Shown here piece by piece: positions 5,345 through 11,843 of a stretch of DNA of 22,416 nt. The stretch lies in the IMG/VR virus record IMGVR_UViG_3300008108_001548, positions 1 to 22,416 of that record. One strand, 5' to 3'. Within the stretch, counting starts at the first letter, position 1. Each line of letters begins with the position of its first letter. The notes under the pieces were generated by a model. The model was not told the origin of the DNA. It saw only the letters and a list, made by a program, of their open reading frames with translations, and ran no database searches. This stretch comes from a virus. Position numbers and translations under genes: made by a program.

Positions 5345-5536
5345 TCAAATACCAGCAGAACTATCAGTTCCACCACTACTGGAGGGAGAGTCATTTTTCT
5401 TCACATAACGAATGTTGTAAGGAGAGTTGAAAAAGCGGCGGAAAGCAACCACAGTAATAAGGAGCGCCGAAGTAACACCAACAAGACCAAGGAAGGTGGT
5501 AGCATCACCAGAAAAAGAATAAGTTTCAGGAGTCAT
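5345..5536 (-). CDS. Single-span membrane protein, 63 aa
   Basis: I take the ATG at 5536 (MTPETYSFSGDATTFLGLVG), two bases after the stop of the RlpA-like gene; an upstream start would overlap that gene. Residues about 13-33 form one transmembrane helix (TFLGLVGVTSALLITVVAF), followed at once by basic residues (RR, then RYVKK) and a Ser/Gly-rich tail. This N-out, C-in layout with a short soluble tail is compatible with a small holin-like or envelope protein. About 70 non-coding bases follow (5275-5344), in which I see no clear terminator. Confidence 0.65.
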   Translation of the reverse strand: MTPETYSFSGDATTFLGLVGVTSALLITVVAFRRFFNSPYNIRYVKKNDSPSSSGGTDSSAGI

Positions 5537-5538
5537 GA

Positions 5539-5841
5539 TTAACCAATAATACGATAACAAACAGTTGCGTTACCCTTTCGGGTGGATTCAATGTGAGCGA
5601 AGGCAGCGTAAGATAGATCTAGATCAGCATGAGAATAAGGACCTCGATCATTCACACGGACAATCACTTGCTTTCCGTTGTCTTGGTTTGTGACACGGAT
5701 TTTACTACCAATCGGAAGATATGGGTGAGCAGCAGTCCATCGATAAGCATCGAAACGCTCACCAGAAGCAGTAATGTTGCCATGGAAACCATCTCCCATA
5801 CCATAGAACGTAGCTATACCACACATTAGACTAGCAATCAT
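5539..5841 (-). CDS. RlpA-like double-psi beta-barrel protein
   Basis: A 100-aa protein that is almost exactly one RlpA domain. The signature elements are in order: GIATFYGMGDGFHGNITASG (residues 8-27), ERFDAYRWTAAHPYLPIG, SKIRVTNQDNGKQVIVRVND with RGP after it, and DLDLSYAAFAHI. RlpA proteins are septal lytic transglycosylases acting on peptidoglycan stripped of peptides, and the double-psi barrel also occurs in expansins. Here there is no SPOR domain, and the N-terminus (MIASLMCGIA) is too short for a normal signal peptide. It may be exported by a holin-like partner or rely on Cys7. The start overlaps the upstream gene (ATGA). Confidence 0.88.
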   Translation of the reverse strand: MIASLMCGIATFYGMGDGFHGNITASGERFDAYRWTAAHPYLPIGSKIRVTNQDNGKQVIVRVNDRGPYSHADLDLSYAAFAHIESTRKGNATVCYRIIG

Positions 5842-6065
5842 TCAAACTCTCCCGTTTGATTGTGATATTCTTGATATCCTGGTTTAAGAGTATCAATCGT
5901 AGAGTACATAGATTGAATAGCAGTTTGATTATCTTGAATAGACTGATTCAGTTGATATTCCATCTTAGAATATCCAGTGATGAGTTGTGATGTAAGAATA
6001 AAATTGATACCAGTGAGAGCAACAAAAGATACTTTCACAATTTTGTATTGATTATCACTTAGCAT
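5838..6065 (-). CDS. Membrane-anchored helical protein, 75 aa
   Basis: I set the start at the ATG at 6065 (MLSDNQYKIVKVSFVALTGI) because the 57 bases upstream in this frame belong to the 49-aa gene, which ends at 6055. Residues about 9-30 form one membrane span (KVSFVALTGINFILTSQLI). The remaining 45 residues are Gln/Asn/Ser-rich and helical (KMEYQLNQSIQDNQTAIQSM), with coiled-coil tendency. The shape is one membrane helix plus an outside coil, that of inner-membrane spanin subunits. It directly precedes the RlpA-like gene with an ATGA overlap. A spanin role is a hypothesis, not shown. Confidence 0.65.
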   Translation of the reverse strand: MLSDNQYKIVKVSFVALTGINFILTSQLITGYSKMEYQLNQSIQDNQTAIQSMYSTIDTLKPGYQEYHNQTGEFE

Positions 6066-6204
6066 AACGGCAATCTGGATGAGGTTTAGAAAGTTCAGCA
6101 CATGCTTGATCATAAGCATCAAACATTTTTTGATCTCGCTGAGCTAGAAAGACATTGTACATGAGAATGCCAATAAAGGCAAGAAAGATGTAGGATGTTT
6201 TCAT
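6055..6204 (-). CDS. 49-aa exported or membrane-anchored protein
   Basis: A 49-codon frame from the ATG at 6204 begins MKTSYIFLAFIGILMYNVFL: a Lys, then an unbroken hydrophobic helix, as in a signal peptide or signal anchor. The rest (AQRDQKMFDAYDQACAELSK, then PHPDCRYAK) is soluble with two cysteines 12 residues apart (Cys34 and Cys46), fit for one disulphide in the periplasm. The ATG shares its A with the stop of the upstream gene (TGATG). The end overlaps the next gene by 11 bases. No family is recognised. It belongs to the group of small envelope proteins around the RlpA-like gene. Confidence 0.65.
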   Translation of the reverse strand: MKTSYIFLAFIGILMYNVFLAQRDQKMFDAYDQACAELSKPHPDCRYAK

Positions 6205-6443
6205 CAATAGAGTTCGTATGGTTCCATGTTGTGCTCAATCACATCCATGAATTCGGAGAATCGATTGAGAGCTTTTTCGTTCATCTTAGAGTCATTTCCA
6301 GCAAAGTAGAAATCGAGAGCATAACGAGCACGAGTTTCGGGTTGTGCCAGCACACGGTCACGTTCTGCTTTTGCTGCTGGCACACGAGAGTTGTAAGCAA
6401 ACATCTCACGGTCAGCGAAGGAGGTGGTGTAGTAGGGATGCAC
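6204..6443 (-). CDS. Hypothetical protein, about 79 aa, disturbed 5' end
   Basis: The soluble, mostly helical core runs from EMFAYNSRVPAAKAERDRVL to FMDVIEHNMEPYELY. The start is unclear: a GTG at 6443 gives 79 aa (used here) and an in-frame ATG at 6404 gives 66 aa, and neither has a convincing Shine-Dalgarno. The whole N-terminal two thirds overlaps the 3' part of the 6281-6643 frame. That unusual overlap suggests the junction of these two genes was altered, for example by a deletion that removed one gene's stop and the other's start. Its stop couples to the next ATG (TGATG). No function can be assigned. Confidence 0.6.
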   Translation of the reverse strand: MHPYYTTSFADREMFAYNSRVPAAKAERDRVLAQPETRARYALDFYFAGNDSKMNEKALNRFSEFMDVIEHNMEPYELY

Positions 6444-6643
6444 GGGACTGTCTTTGAATTAACTGGGGCAAAGTATTTACTTGTCTTTGTATTATAGAAT
6501 CCCCAGATGGATTTAACAGGACTATCGTTAGTATAGCTAAACTTACCGTGGTTACAGATCCAAATAGAAAGAATATTACGCTTATGAGGCATGATTTCAT
6601 AGGAGTAACCAGAAGGAGCTACATGAGGAAATTCAAACATCAT
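6281..6643 (-). CDS. Hypothetical protein with a probably extended C-terminus, 120 aa
   Basis: Residues 1-67 look like a real folded domain: MMFEFPHVAPSGYSYEIMPH, then NILSIWICNHGKFSYTND, SPVKSIWGFYNTKTSKYF and APVNSKTV. I recall similar 'IWGFYNTK...APINS' proteins in cyanophages, where the protein ends soon afterward. From residue 68 on the sequence changes to Pro/Thr/Leu/Gln-rich text (PTTPPPSLTVRCLLTTLVCQ) that is simply the next gene read in another frame. The likely cause is loss of the original stop by a small deletion or frameshift around 6440-6450. It starts 11 bases before the stop of the 59-aa gene. Function unknown. Confidence 0.6.
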   Translation of the reverse strand: MMFEFPHVAPSGYSYEIMPHKRNILSIWICNHGKFSYTNDSPVKSIWGFYNTKTSKYFAPVNSKTVPCIPTTPPPSLTVRCLLTTLVCQQQKQNVTVCWHNPKLVLVMLSISTLLEMTLR

Positions 6644-6812
6644 GTTTTAGATGACCACGGACACATCCCACGTATTGCCACCATTCTTCTTCTGAGAAGT
6701 TGTCGGAAGCATAAGGAATACCAATGACAGCAGCACAATGACGCTGTATAGACTCAGGCGCAACATTAGGATCTTGGAAAGCGGTTACAGTAGCGAGAAG
6801 AAAAGAGAACAT
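6633..6812 (-). CDS. Small secreted protein, 59 aa
   Basis: The ATG at 6812 (MFSFLLATVTAFQDPNVAPE) forms a TGATG overlap with the upstream stop, so I prefer it to an in-frame GTG at 6821. Residues 1-12 are a very short hydrophobic leader, resembling a signal peptide without the usual positive start, with possible cleavage after TAF. The mature part has two cysteines (Cys26 and Cys50) and an acidic-aromatic stretch (NFSEEEWWQYVGCVRGH). Two cysteines in an exported protein suggest a disulphide. The family is unknown. Confidence 0.65.
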   Translation of the reverse strand: MFSFLLATVTAFQDPNVAPESIQRHCAAVIGIPYASDNFSEEEWWQYVGCVRGHLKHDV

Positions 6813-7039
6813 CAGCAGCACACCATAACTTTGACACGGGGAGAAGTGTGAAACTTAGTCACTTGATAATCGTGAGCAAGGATACGTTGGTCTGCTTCAT
6901 ATTTCATATCCTTTTTGCTGATCAGACGTTCGCTCATCTCTTTACCATCAAACGAGGTAACCTGAACAAACTTATCAGTCAGACCAGCAGCAGGATAGAA
7001 ATCAACAACCATGTAACCGTCTTTGGACTTGAGTTGCAT
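6812..7039 (-). CDS. Hypothetical protein, 75 aa
   Basis: A 75-aa basic protein starting MQLKSKDGYMVVDFYPAAGL. It has a strong Shine-Dalgarno (AAGGGA, 7 bases before the ATG) and a TATACT box 26 bases upstream, so it is probably the first gene of the transcript that continues to about 4560. The N-terminal half is beta-like (YMVVDFYP, KFVQVTSFDG), followed by a helix (KKDMKYEADQRILAHD) and a strand ending in KVMVCC. There is no membrane segment. Family not recognised. Confidence 0.75.
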   Translation of the reverse strand: MQLKSKDGYMVVDFYPAAGLTDKFVQVTSFDGKEMSERLISKKDMKYEADQRILAHDYQVTKFHTSPRVKVMVCC

Positions 7040-7064
7040 CGGGTGTTCCCTTGACTACCTTTGT

Positions 7065-7070
7065 AGTATA
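7065..7070 (-). promoter_or_regulatory. TATACT -10 box upstream of the envelope-type cluster
   Basis: TATACT (5 of 6 to TATAAT) on the minus strand, just after the stop at 7073 and 26 bases before a gene with a strong ribosome binding site. No TTGACA is seen at the right spacing. A small inverted repeat (CTAC-AAAG-GTAG) lies immediately downstream. Confidence 0.4.
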
Positions 7071-7072
7071 GG

Positions 7073-7276
7073 TCAGAAAGAAGGCACCACGTCGTTCCGT
7101 AGTCCAGTTTCCGAAGTGTCCATCTCCAACCAGAGCTCATGGAGTTTGTTATACAATGCCGAACAACTTCCATATTCTCTGGCAATTTGGTTTTCTTCTC
7201 TTACAGATAAGAGTTGTAATGCCGAAAGAATGACACCAATTTCATGTACATTAAGATTAACTTTCTGTTCGTACAT
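7073..7276 (-). CDS. Hypothetical helical protein, 67 aa
   Basis: I choose the ATG at 7276 (MYEQKVNLNVHEIGVILSAL) because it has a clear Shine-Dalgarno (GGAG, 6 bases upstream); the alternative ATG at 7309 has none. The protein begins with a short strand and is then helical (IGVILSALQLLSVREENQIA, then YNKLHELWLEMD). The motif 'L...E...ILSALQLL' followed by 'LY.KL' is one I associate with small conserved proteins of T4-like phages, without a known role. It closes the helicase-to-oxygenase operon, overlapping the upstream gene by 20 bases. Confidence 0.75.
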   Translation of the reverse strand: MYEQKVNLNVHEIGVILSALQLLSVREENQIAREYGSCSALYNKLHELWLEMDTSETGLRNDVVPSF

Positions 7277-7505
7277 TTTGTTCTCCACAAAGAATATTTT
7301 TGAAAGCAATTGCTTTATTCAAATACGTCTGATGATAATCAATCATCTCATTAATGCTATCAAGAAGTTCAAAACGAAATGTATCAGCTGTTGTATCATC
7401 ATCTTGTAGATATTCATCTACTGAGTCTGACAACCTAGTTTTTCTTTGCTTTTTAAATTCCAGTTGCCAATCATAATTAATTTCAGGACGAGATTCAATT
7501 GTCAT
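7257..7505 (-). CDS. Hypothetical acidic protein, 82 aa
   Basis: An 82-aa protein starting MTIESRPEINYDWQLEFKKQ. The middle is acidic (SVDEYLQDDDTTADTFRFEL), and the C-terminal half is a long helix (SINEMIDYHQTYLNKAIAFK). The ATG overlaps the stop of the oxygenase gene as TAATG. There is no signal peptide or membrane segment. Coupling to an oxygenase suggests, but does not show, a functional link. Confidence 0.7.
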   Translation of the reverse strand: MTIESRPEINYDWQLEFKKQRKTRLSDSVDEYLQDDDTTADTFRFELLDSINEMIDYHQTYLNKAIAFKNILCGEQNVRTES

Positions 7506-8089
7506 TAGTCAGATGCCCTCCAGCGATATGTTTTGGTGTCAAGCGAGTGAACGATTTCAATAATTTTTTTGGCATTTTCTTCGGCTGAATATCTAGTACC
7601 AGAAGTAATTGGTTTTACCATGTGTGGATAAAGGAAGCATGATGGAAATATTAGCACATCCCCTTGTTTCATGTCAATCTGTTCTTTGTTCAACATAAAT
7701 TCTCCACCTTCGTAATTATCATTGAATACACCGACAATACTAATAATGGGAATTCCTTTCCGAGTACCATCAAATAAGCTATGAATGTGATCTACATGCT
7801 CAGCAATACCTTCACCAACAGAATATTTGTTAAAGCGAACTCCACAAAATTCTGTTACATTCATATATTTTTTTTCGTAACGAGAGACAAAATCTATGAT
7901 AGGTTGTCTCATTTCACTCATCAATTCCAAATCATATGTGGTTACAAAATCTTTAACATCATGCCACTTATTACTACCATACCATCGATGAGGTTTCCAA
8001 TCCAGTTGCTCTAATCTTTGAATAGCATCATCACAAAATTCAGCAGAGAATACAGTTTCTTTATGAACAAATTCATTCAGATTTTTCAT
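7505..8089 (-). CDS. 2OG-Fe(II) oxygenase with an unusual C-terminus
   Basis: A 194-aa protein with the iron-binding HxD at His98 and Asp100 (GIAEHVDHIHSLFDG), the strand-turn IVGVFNDNYEGGEFMLNKEQ, and GDVLIFPSCFLYPHMVKPIT carrying distal His156. Arg166 in SGTRYS would bind 2-oxoglutarate. In most relatives a hydrophobic strand (for example 'YsivsW') follows this Arg. Here the sequence switches to a charged helix (AEENAKKIIEIVHSLDTKTY). The core is intact, so activity is plausible; the changed tail could be a new partner-binding helix or a frameshift. It overlaps the membrane-protein gene by 17 bases. The substrate is unknown. Confidence 0.88.
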   Translation of the reverse strand: MKNLNEFVHKETVFSAEFCDDAIQRLEQLDWKPHRWYGSNKWHDVKDFVTTYDLELMSEMRQPIIDFVSRYEKKYMNVTEFCGVRFNKYSVGEGIAEHVDHIHSLFDGTRKGIPIISIVGVFNDNYEGGEFMLNKEQIDMKQGDVLIFPSCFLYPHMVKPITSGTRYSAEENAKKIIEIVHSLDTKTYRWRASD

Positions 8090-8312
8090 CAGATAACTTA
8101 TACTCCCTTCTCATTTTGTTTATTTCACGCTTAATCTTCCAATTTTGGATTTTAATTGTAGTGCCAATAGTTAAGAGATACCATTGCCTTTTAATTTGGA
8201 CCCATAAATTTTTTAATTGTAGATCCAAATAAACTCCTACATTCGGATCAATGATCATAAGAGCTAAGACTATAGCAAATACGCTAATTAAAGCACTGTA
8301 ATATAAACCCAT
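8073..8312 (-). CDS. Membrane protein with basic cytoplasmic tail, 79 aa
   Basis: A 79-aa protein. Residues 3-22 form one membrane helix (LYYSALISVFAIVLALMIID). After a short loop the rest is strongly basic and helical (IKIQNWKIKREINKMRREYK), which puts the C-terminus in the cytoplasm. It begins 5 bases after the stop of the upstream oxygenase gene and overlaps the next one by 17 bases, so it lies between two 2OG oxygenases. A basic tail could bind nucleic acid or a membrane surface. Nothing identifies a family. Confidence 0.7.
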   Translation of the reverse strand: MGLYYSALISVFAIVLALMIIDPNVGVYLDLQLKNLWVQIKRQWYLLTIGTTIKIQNWKIKREINKMRREYKLSDEKSE

Positions 8313-8317
8313 AATTG

Positions 8318-8944
8318 TTACCAGATATTTAAGCTTGATTTTGCCTTACGATCATCAATTTCTTCACCACCCTGAAGTTTATGTACTAGTTTACGGAACA
8401 TACAATTCCATAAGATAATTTTTTTCCCAGACTTAATCTTACTACTTTTATGTATATGGTAATTATCTACTGGAAAACAGAGCACATTAGCTTTCTTTGG
8501 AACTACTTTTAGTTTATCATTCATAAACATAGTGTTTCCACCATCATACTCATCATTCAAATAAATGATATAAGAAACTTCAGGAACATTATAAAAAGAG
8601 TGATCTTGATGCCATTGGTAAAAATCATTCTCATCATAGGTTCTAAGAATATTTTTGCCATACCATGTAAGATTACTTAATCTGTCTTTATCCCAGTCAT
8701 ACCACATCCATTTATTCTCTACAATGTACGTATGATGTACTTTTGACATCAGATTCCAGGCACAGTCATCAAGTATTTTGTGTGGGGTTACATCATAAGT
8801 ATTATTTTTTCGGTTTTCATTTCTAAATTCATGAATTAGCTCTACATCTAGATTCTCGAATATAGAATAAAACTCATCACACTCTTCGGGTGTGATGAGA
8901 CCCTCGTATTCCCAAATATATTTTGTGTGCTTTGTTACTTTCAT
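8318..8944 (-). CDS. 2OG-Fe(II) oxygenase, 208 aa
   Basis: The enzyme core shows HxD ligands His112 and Asp114 (DFYQWHQDHSFYNVP), the strand YIIYLNDEYDGGNTMF, and the second half VLCFPVDNYHIHKSSKIKSG with the distal His at 165 (His163 is the other candidate). The 2OG-binding basic residue appears to be a lysine (Lys174 in SGKKIILW) instead of the usual Arg, which is known in some subfamilies. The N-terminus (WEYEGLITPEECDEFYSIFE) resembles the first helix of prolyl-4-hydroxylase-like enzymes. Its ATG overlaps the stop of the DNA methyltransferase gene (ATGA). That coupling makes a nucleic-acid substrate conceivable, though protein substrates are commoner. Confidence 0.9.
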   Translation of the reverse strand: MKVTKHTKYIWEYEGLITPEECDEFYSIFENLDVELIHEFRNENRKNNTYDVTPHKILDDCAWNLMSKVHHTYIVENKWMWYDWDKDRLSNLTWYGKNILRTYDENDFYQWHQDHSFYNVPEVSYIIYLNDEYDGGNTMFMNDKLKVVPKKANVLCFPVDNYHIHKSSKIKSGKKIILWNCMFRKLVHKLQGGEEIDDRKAKSSLNIW

Positions 8945-9741
8945 GGGTATTTTACAATAACTAACTCAGTCTTCTCATAACGCTTGGTGCCAGACATTTG
9001 ATATGGGAACGTAAGATACCTGAACTCAGTCCATCCCTCATAGAGTGAACGTACAGCATCGCTGTTGTCATAAGACATCACGAACCCACCTTTATGTTGC
9101 TTCAAGACATCACAGAACGCTTCATGATCAAATGATTTATGAAGGGCACCATCTTTGCCATAATAGTGGCTAACAGTCTCGTAATACGGTGGGTCCAGGT
9201 ACATAAAGTCATTTTGGTGCTTCGGGATCGTGTCGAAGCAACTGCCATAGGCGAACGACACGTTCGGAGCGTGAAAATTCCTAAGTTTATCAATTCCGAC
9301 CAATCGGAACTCTGCTCTACTACGAACGGTAGAACATCCGATCTTACCTGAGTACGAACCCTTGATTGCAATGTAAAATGACACTGCTCGCTCGAACTTA
9401 TCCTCACTATCCAACCCTGGAAGGAAGGATTTGTAGTGATCGCTATCAACTAGTGGATAGTGCTGCTCGGCGGCGTCTGCCAGGCGCTGCCCACCCTCTT
9501 CCATGAGGATCTCCCAGAAGTCTGCTAGGGGGCGGAAAATGTCATACCCTTGGACTTTGATGCCCTCAGATGCCATTAGCATCTCAGTGCTAGCACCACC
9601 CCAGAATGGCGACACAATAGATTCGATGCCTGGATTGACATCACGAATGATCTTGATAAGATCCTTCTTCATACGATTCTTCCCTCCAGCATAACGATAG
9701 AGGGAAGAGTTGGTCACTTTTTGTTGGACAGATGCGGCCAT
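8941..9741 (-). CDS. D12-class DNA adenine-N6 methyltransferase (Dam-like)
   Basis: A 266-aa enzyme with all landmarks of the D12/Dam family, in alpha order. Motif X is RYAGGKNRMKKDL (YAGGK at 17-21). The SAM-binding motif I is SPFWGGASTEM (residues 44-54), followed by YDIFRPLADFWEIL. A substrate-recognition middle region comes next, and catalytic motif IV is DPPY (183-186), followed by the SYDNSD motif near 223. It transfers a methyl group from SAM to adenine N6; site specificity cannot be read from the sequence. Such phage enzymes often protect against restriction. It overlaps the HNH gene by 28 bases and is coupled to a 2OG oxygenase downstream. No strong Shine-Dalgarno is seen. Confidence 0.93.
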   Translation of the reverse strand: MAASVQQKVTNSSLYRYAGGKNRMKKDLIKIIRDVNPGIESIVSPFWGGASTEMLMASEGIKVQGYDIFRPLADFWEILMEEGGQRLADAAEQHYPLVDSDHYKSFLPGLDSEDKFERAVSFYIAIKGSYSGKIGCSTVRSRAEFRLVGIDKLRNFHAPNVSFAYGSCFDTIPKHQNDFMYLDPPYYETVSHYYGKDGALHKSFDHEAFCDVLKQHKGGFVMSYDNSDAVRSLYEGWTEFRYLTFPYQMSGTKRYEKTELVIVKYP

Positions 9742-10574
9742 GAATAGGTGTTACGAAGGACTTTAGCGGTAAACTTTTCTCTATTATACCCTACAACAAT
9801 GTATTTTGACAACTCGATGGCATCACAGACTTCTGTGATGTACTGAGTATTCTGAATAAACCCACGTACATAACGGTCTGCTGCTACTCGACAAATAGCA
9901 AAGATACGTTCTGCCAGACCAGGATCTCCATATTTTTCGTATCTCTTGGGACAAGTAGGAGCGTAAATCCTCAGTTCATCCAGAGTCATACCAAGAATAT
10001 CCACTTTGATCTTTTGCCCTTTGGCAGCTGCTGTTTGTAGATCTTTGTACCATTTGTTGAATTCCTCTTCACCTTTAATGGCACGTCGATACCATCGATC
10101 TACAAATGTAGGCATACTAGATCTCTTACGATTCTCATTGACGTTGTAGAGAACCAGAATCATATTATCAGGATGATCGCCACCGTTGGGTTCGATGTGC
10201 TCAACCTGAAAATCGAGAATATTGTAAGGACCTGTACTAGTATAAGCACACATACCATTCTGATTCAGATACATCTGGCATATCAGAATTCCTCGGGCAT
10301 CTGTAGGATTGTCAGTGATGGATTTGGTTGCTGGATCCCACCAACCAATTTGATTCTGCTGACCAGTTTTACGAATTAGAGCACGTTCTGCTGTAGTGTG
10401 AGCATAATAATACTCTTTTGCAGCTGCCCATGTAGTATCAATAATATTTGCTTTTTGACGAATTAGTTGACTACCAGAAAACAGAGTCTCCTTGTTAGCG
10501 AGGAGACCCTGTACTTGTTGCCAAGTTAGAATTTGGTTGCCAGGGATTCGTGTTGATTTGGGTGTGGTAATCAT
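9714..10574 (-). CDS. HNH endonuclease, 286 aa
   Basis: The HNH motif is at residues about 105-150: MCAYTSTGPYNILDFQVEHI, then EPNGGDHPDNMILV and NVNENRKRSS. His126 follows the Val-Glu of the first strand. Asn137, with the Asn146/Arg149 segment, supplies the rest of the metal site. Only one cysteine (Cys109) is near it, so no full zinc-ribbon is evident. The 95-residue N-terminal part (LTWQQVQGLLANKETLFSGS...) and a helical C-terminal part are family-specific and unrecognised. Its ATG overlaps the helicase stop (ATGA), and its end overlaps the methyltransferase start. Being embedded in an operon argues against a simple homing nuclease. Confidence 0.88.
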   Translation of the reverse strand: MITTPKSTRIPGNQILTWQQVQGLLANKETLFSGSQLIRQKANIIDTTWAAAKEYYYAHTTAERALIRKTGQQNQIGWWDPATKSITDNPTDARGILICQMYLNQNGMCAYTSTGPYNILDFQVEHIEPNGGDHPDNMILVLYNVNENRKRSSMPTFVDRWYRRAIKGEEEFNKWYKDLQTAAAKGQKIKVDILGMTLDELRIYAPTCPKRYEKYGDPGLAERIFAICRVAADRYVRGFIQNTQYITEVCDAIELSKYIVVGYNREKFTAKVLRNTYSWPHLSNKK

Positions 10575-11827
10575 GCTGTGGTAGAAATAGCGGGAAGACC
10601 TTTGACAAAGATGGTTTCGACAATAGATTGGAGACGTTTGATGGTAGGAGCACCGTAATTCTTGAATACAGGGACAATGACCTTACCAGAAGGTTTACGA
10701 TACATCTCAAACTTGCCTGGAGTAATCTTACCACAAGCAATGTCATCGGCATCGTCTTTGTTAAGACGAATTACACGACCGACAGTTTGCGCCATCTGAA
10801 TGATATCCAGTTGGCGAAGAAATACGGTATGAGTAAGACCGTGAACGTTGATACCCTCAGACAGAATGCTATAGTGGAAGATCACAAACTTACGGTTAGG
10901 ATCTTTGCCCCAAGCATTGAAAGTGTCAAAGAACTGCTCACGATTGACTTTGTTCTTGTTGACATAAGCACCATACTTGCTGGTGATGTGAAGAACATCA
11001 TAACCACGTTCATGAAACTCACTAAGAATGTTAGTCTTAGAAAGAAGATTGAACATAATCTTGCTGCTAGGAGCGGCGACGAGAATCTTAGCTCCTGGAG
11101 CATCAATGTCATCGATCAAATTAACGAGCATGTCACGGTCATTCTCATAAGAAAATTGACCTTTCTGGCGCTCAATGTCAACCTCATAAGCACTAACCTC
11201 TGGAGGAAGAATAGAACCAGAGTTGACAAGTTCTGGGGCAGGGATGTTGACAAGAATAGGACCGTAAACCATACGGTTGTTCATACCACGACCCATGGGA
11301 GAACGAGTGTGCTTAGGAGTAGCGGTGAAAAAATAATAACGTTTGGCGTCTATATTCAGAACACTTTGAAAGAAGTTACGTTGAACAGCATTGTGTGCTT
11401 CATCATAATAGATAACGTCAATAGGAATGCCAGACTCTACAATACGACCGAGAGAGTTGTAAGTAGTGAACAAGATGACATTAGTATTACAAGTCAGACG
11501 AAGATCGACAAAAGCAGCAATCTGCTCTGGTTTGGTGTTAGACCAGTGATAAGTTTCGCCGCTGTGAACATGACCAGGAACATACTCAACAACACCATTC
11601 AGAAGAGTAATGAACTCCTCACACAGTTGATTGGCGAGCAGAATGCGGGGAGCAACGACAACAATAACTTTATGAATCTGATCCTTAAGATGACGCTCAA
11701 TATCCTTGGCGATGATAATGCTTTTACCAGCACCAGTCGGAGCAATAATCTGACCATGAGTATTATCAAACATAGCAGCGAGAGCACGCTGCTGGCAGGA
11801 ACGAAGAACGACTGTCACAGGGGTCAT
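10571..11827 (-). CDS. SF2 DEAH-box helicase (UvsW/ResIII-like)
   Basis: A 418-aa protein from the ATG at 11827 (MTPVTVVLRSCQQRALAAMF). An upstream in-frame TTG would place the coding start across the TATAAT box. Helicase motifs follow in order: Q-like start LRSCQQRAL, Walker A APTGAGKS (29-36), Ia VVVAPRILLANQL, II DEAH (142-145), III TAT (168-170), V SEGINVHG (323-330) and VI QMAQTVGRVIR (344-354). This is a complete two-RecA-fold ATPase of the UvsW and type III restriction helicase group. UvsW-like enzymes unwind branched DNA during replication and repair. It lacks any visible extra nuclease domain; the HNH protein encoded directly next (ATGA) could serve that role. Confidence 0.92.
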   Translation of the reverse strand: MTPVTVVLRSCQQRALAAMFDNTHGQIIAPTGAGKSIIIAKDIERHLKDQIHKVIVVVAPRILLANQLCEEFITLLNGVVEYVPGHVHSGETYHWSNTKPEQIAAFVDLRLTCNTNVILFTTYNSLGRIVESGIPIDVIYYDEAHNAVQRNFFQSVLNIDAKRYYFFTATPKHTRSPMGRGMNNRMVYGPILVNIPAPELVNSGSILPPEVSAYEVDIERQKGQFSYENDRDMLVNLIDDIDAPGAKILVAAPSSKIMFNLLSKTNILSEFHERGYDVLHITSKYGAYVNKNKVNREQFFDTFNAWGKDPNRKFVIFHYSILSEGINVHGLTHTVFLRQLDIIQMAQTVGRVIRLNKDDADDIACGKITPGKFEMYRKPSGKVIVPVFKNYGAPTIKRLQSIVETIFVKGLPAISTTA

Positions 11828-11843
11828 TGCTGATGATGTGATT

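Noticed and set aside
6412-6600. 62-codon minus-strand frame with a hydrophobic start (MKSCLISVIFFLFG)
   Set aside because: It overlaps the much more protein-like 120-codon frame whose N-terminal domain I accept, and it has no coupling to neighbours. Its hydrophobic look comes from reading that gene out of frame.
9714-10574. HNH gene as a free-standing homing endonuclease or part of an intron
   Set aside because: It is coupled by overlapping codons to the helicase and the methyltransferase, and neither neighbour is interrupted. An insertion would be expected to leave gaps or split genes.
10495-10752. 85-codon minus-strand frame across the helicase-HNH junction
   Set aside because: Leu/Ser-rich out-of-frame text, inside two well-supported genes joined by an ATGA overlap.
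10628-11833. 401-codon open frame on the plus strand opposite the helicase
   Set aside because: It is the exact antisense of a helicase gene with all motifs in order. Its translation is Asn/Thr/Ser/Ile-rich without domain features, and all neighbouring genes are on the minus strand. Long antisense openness follows from the codon use of the helicase gene.
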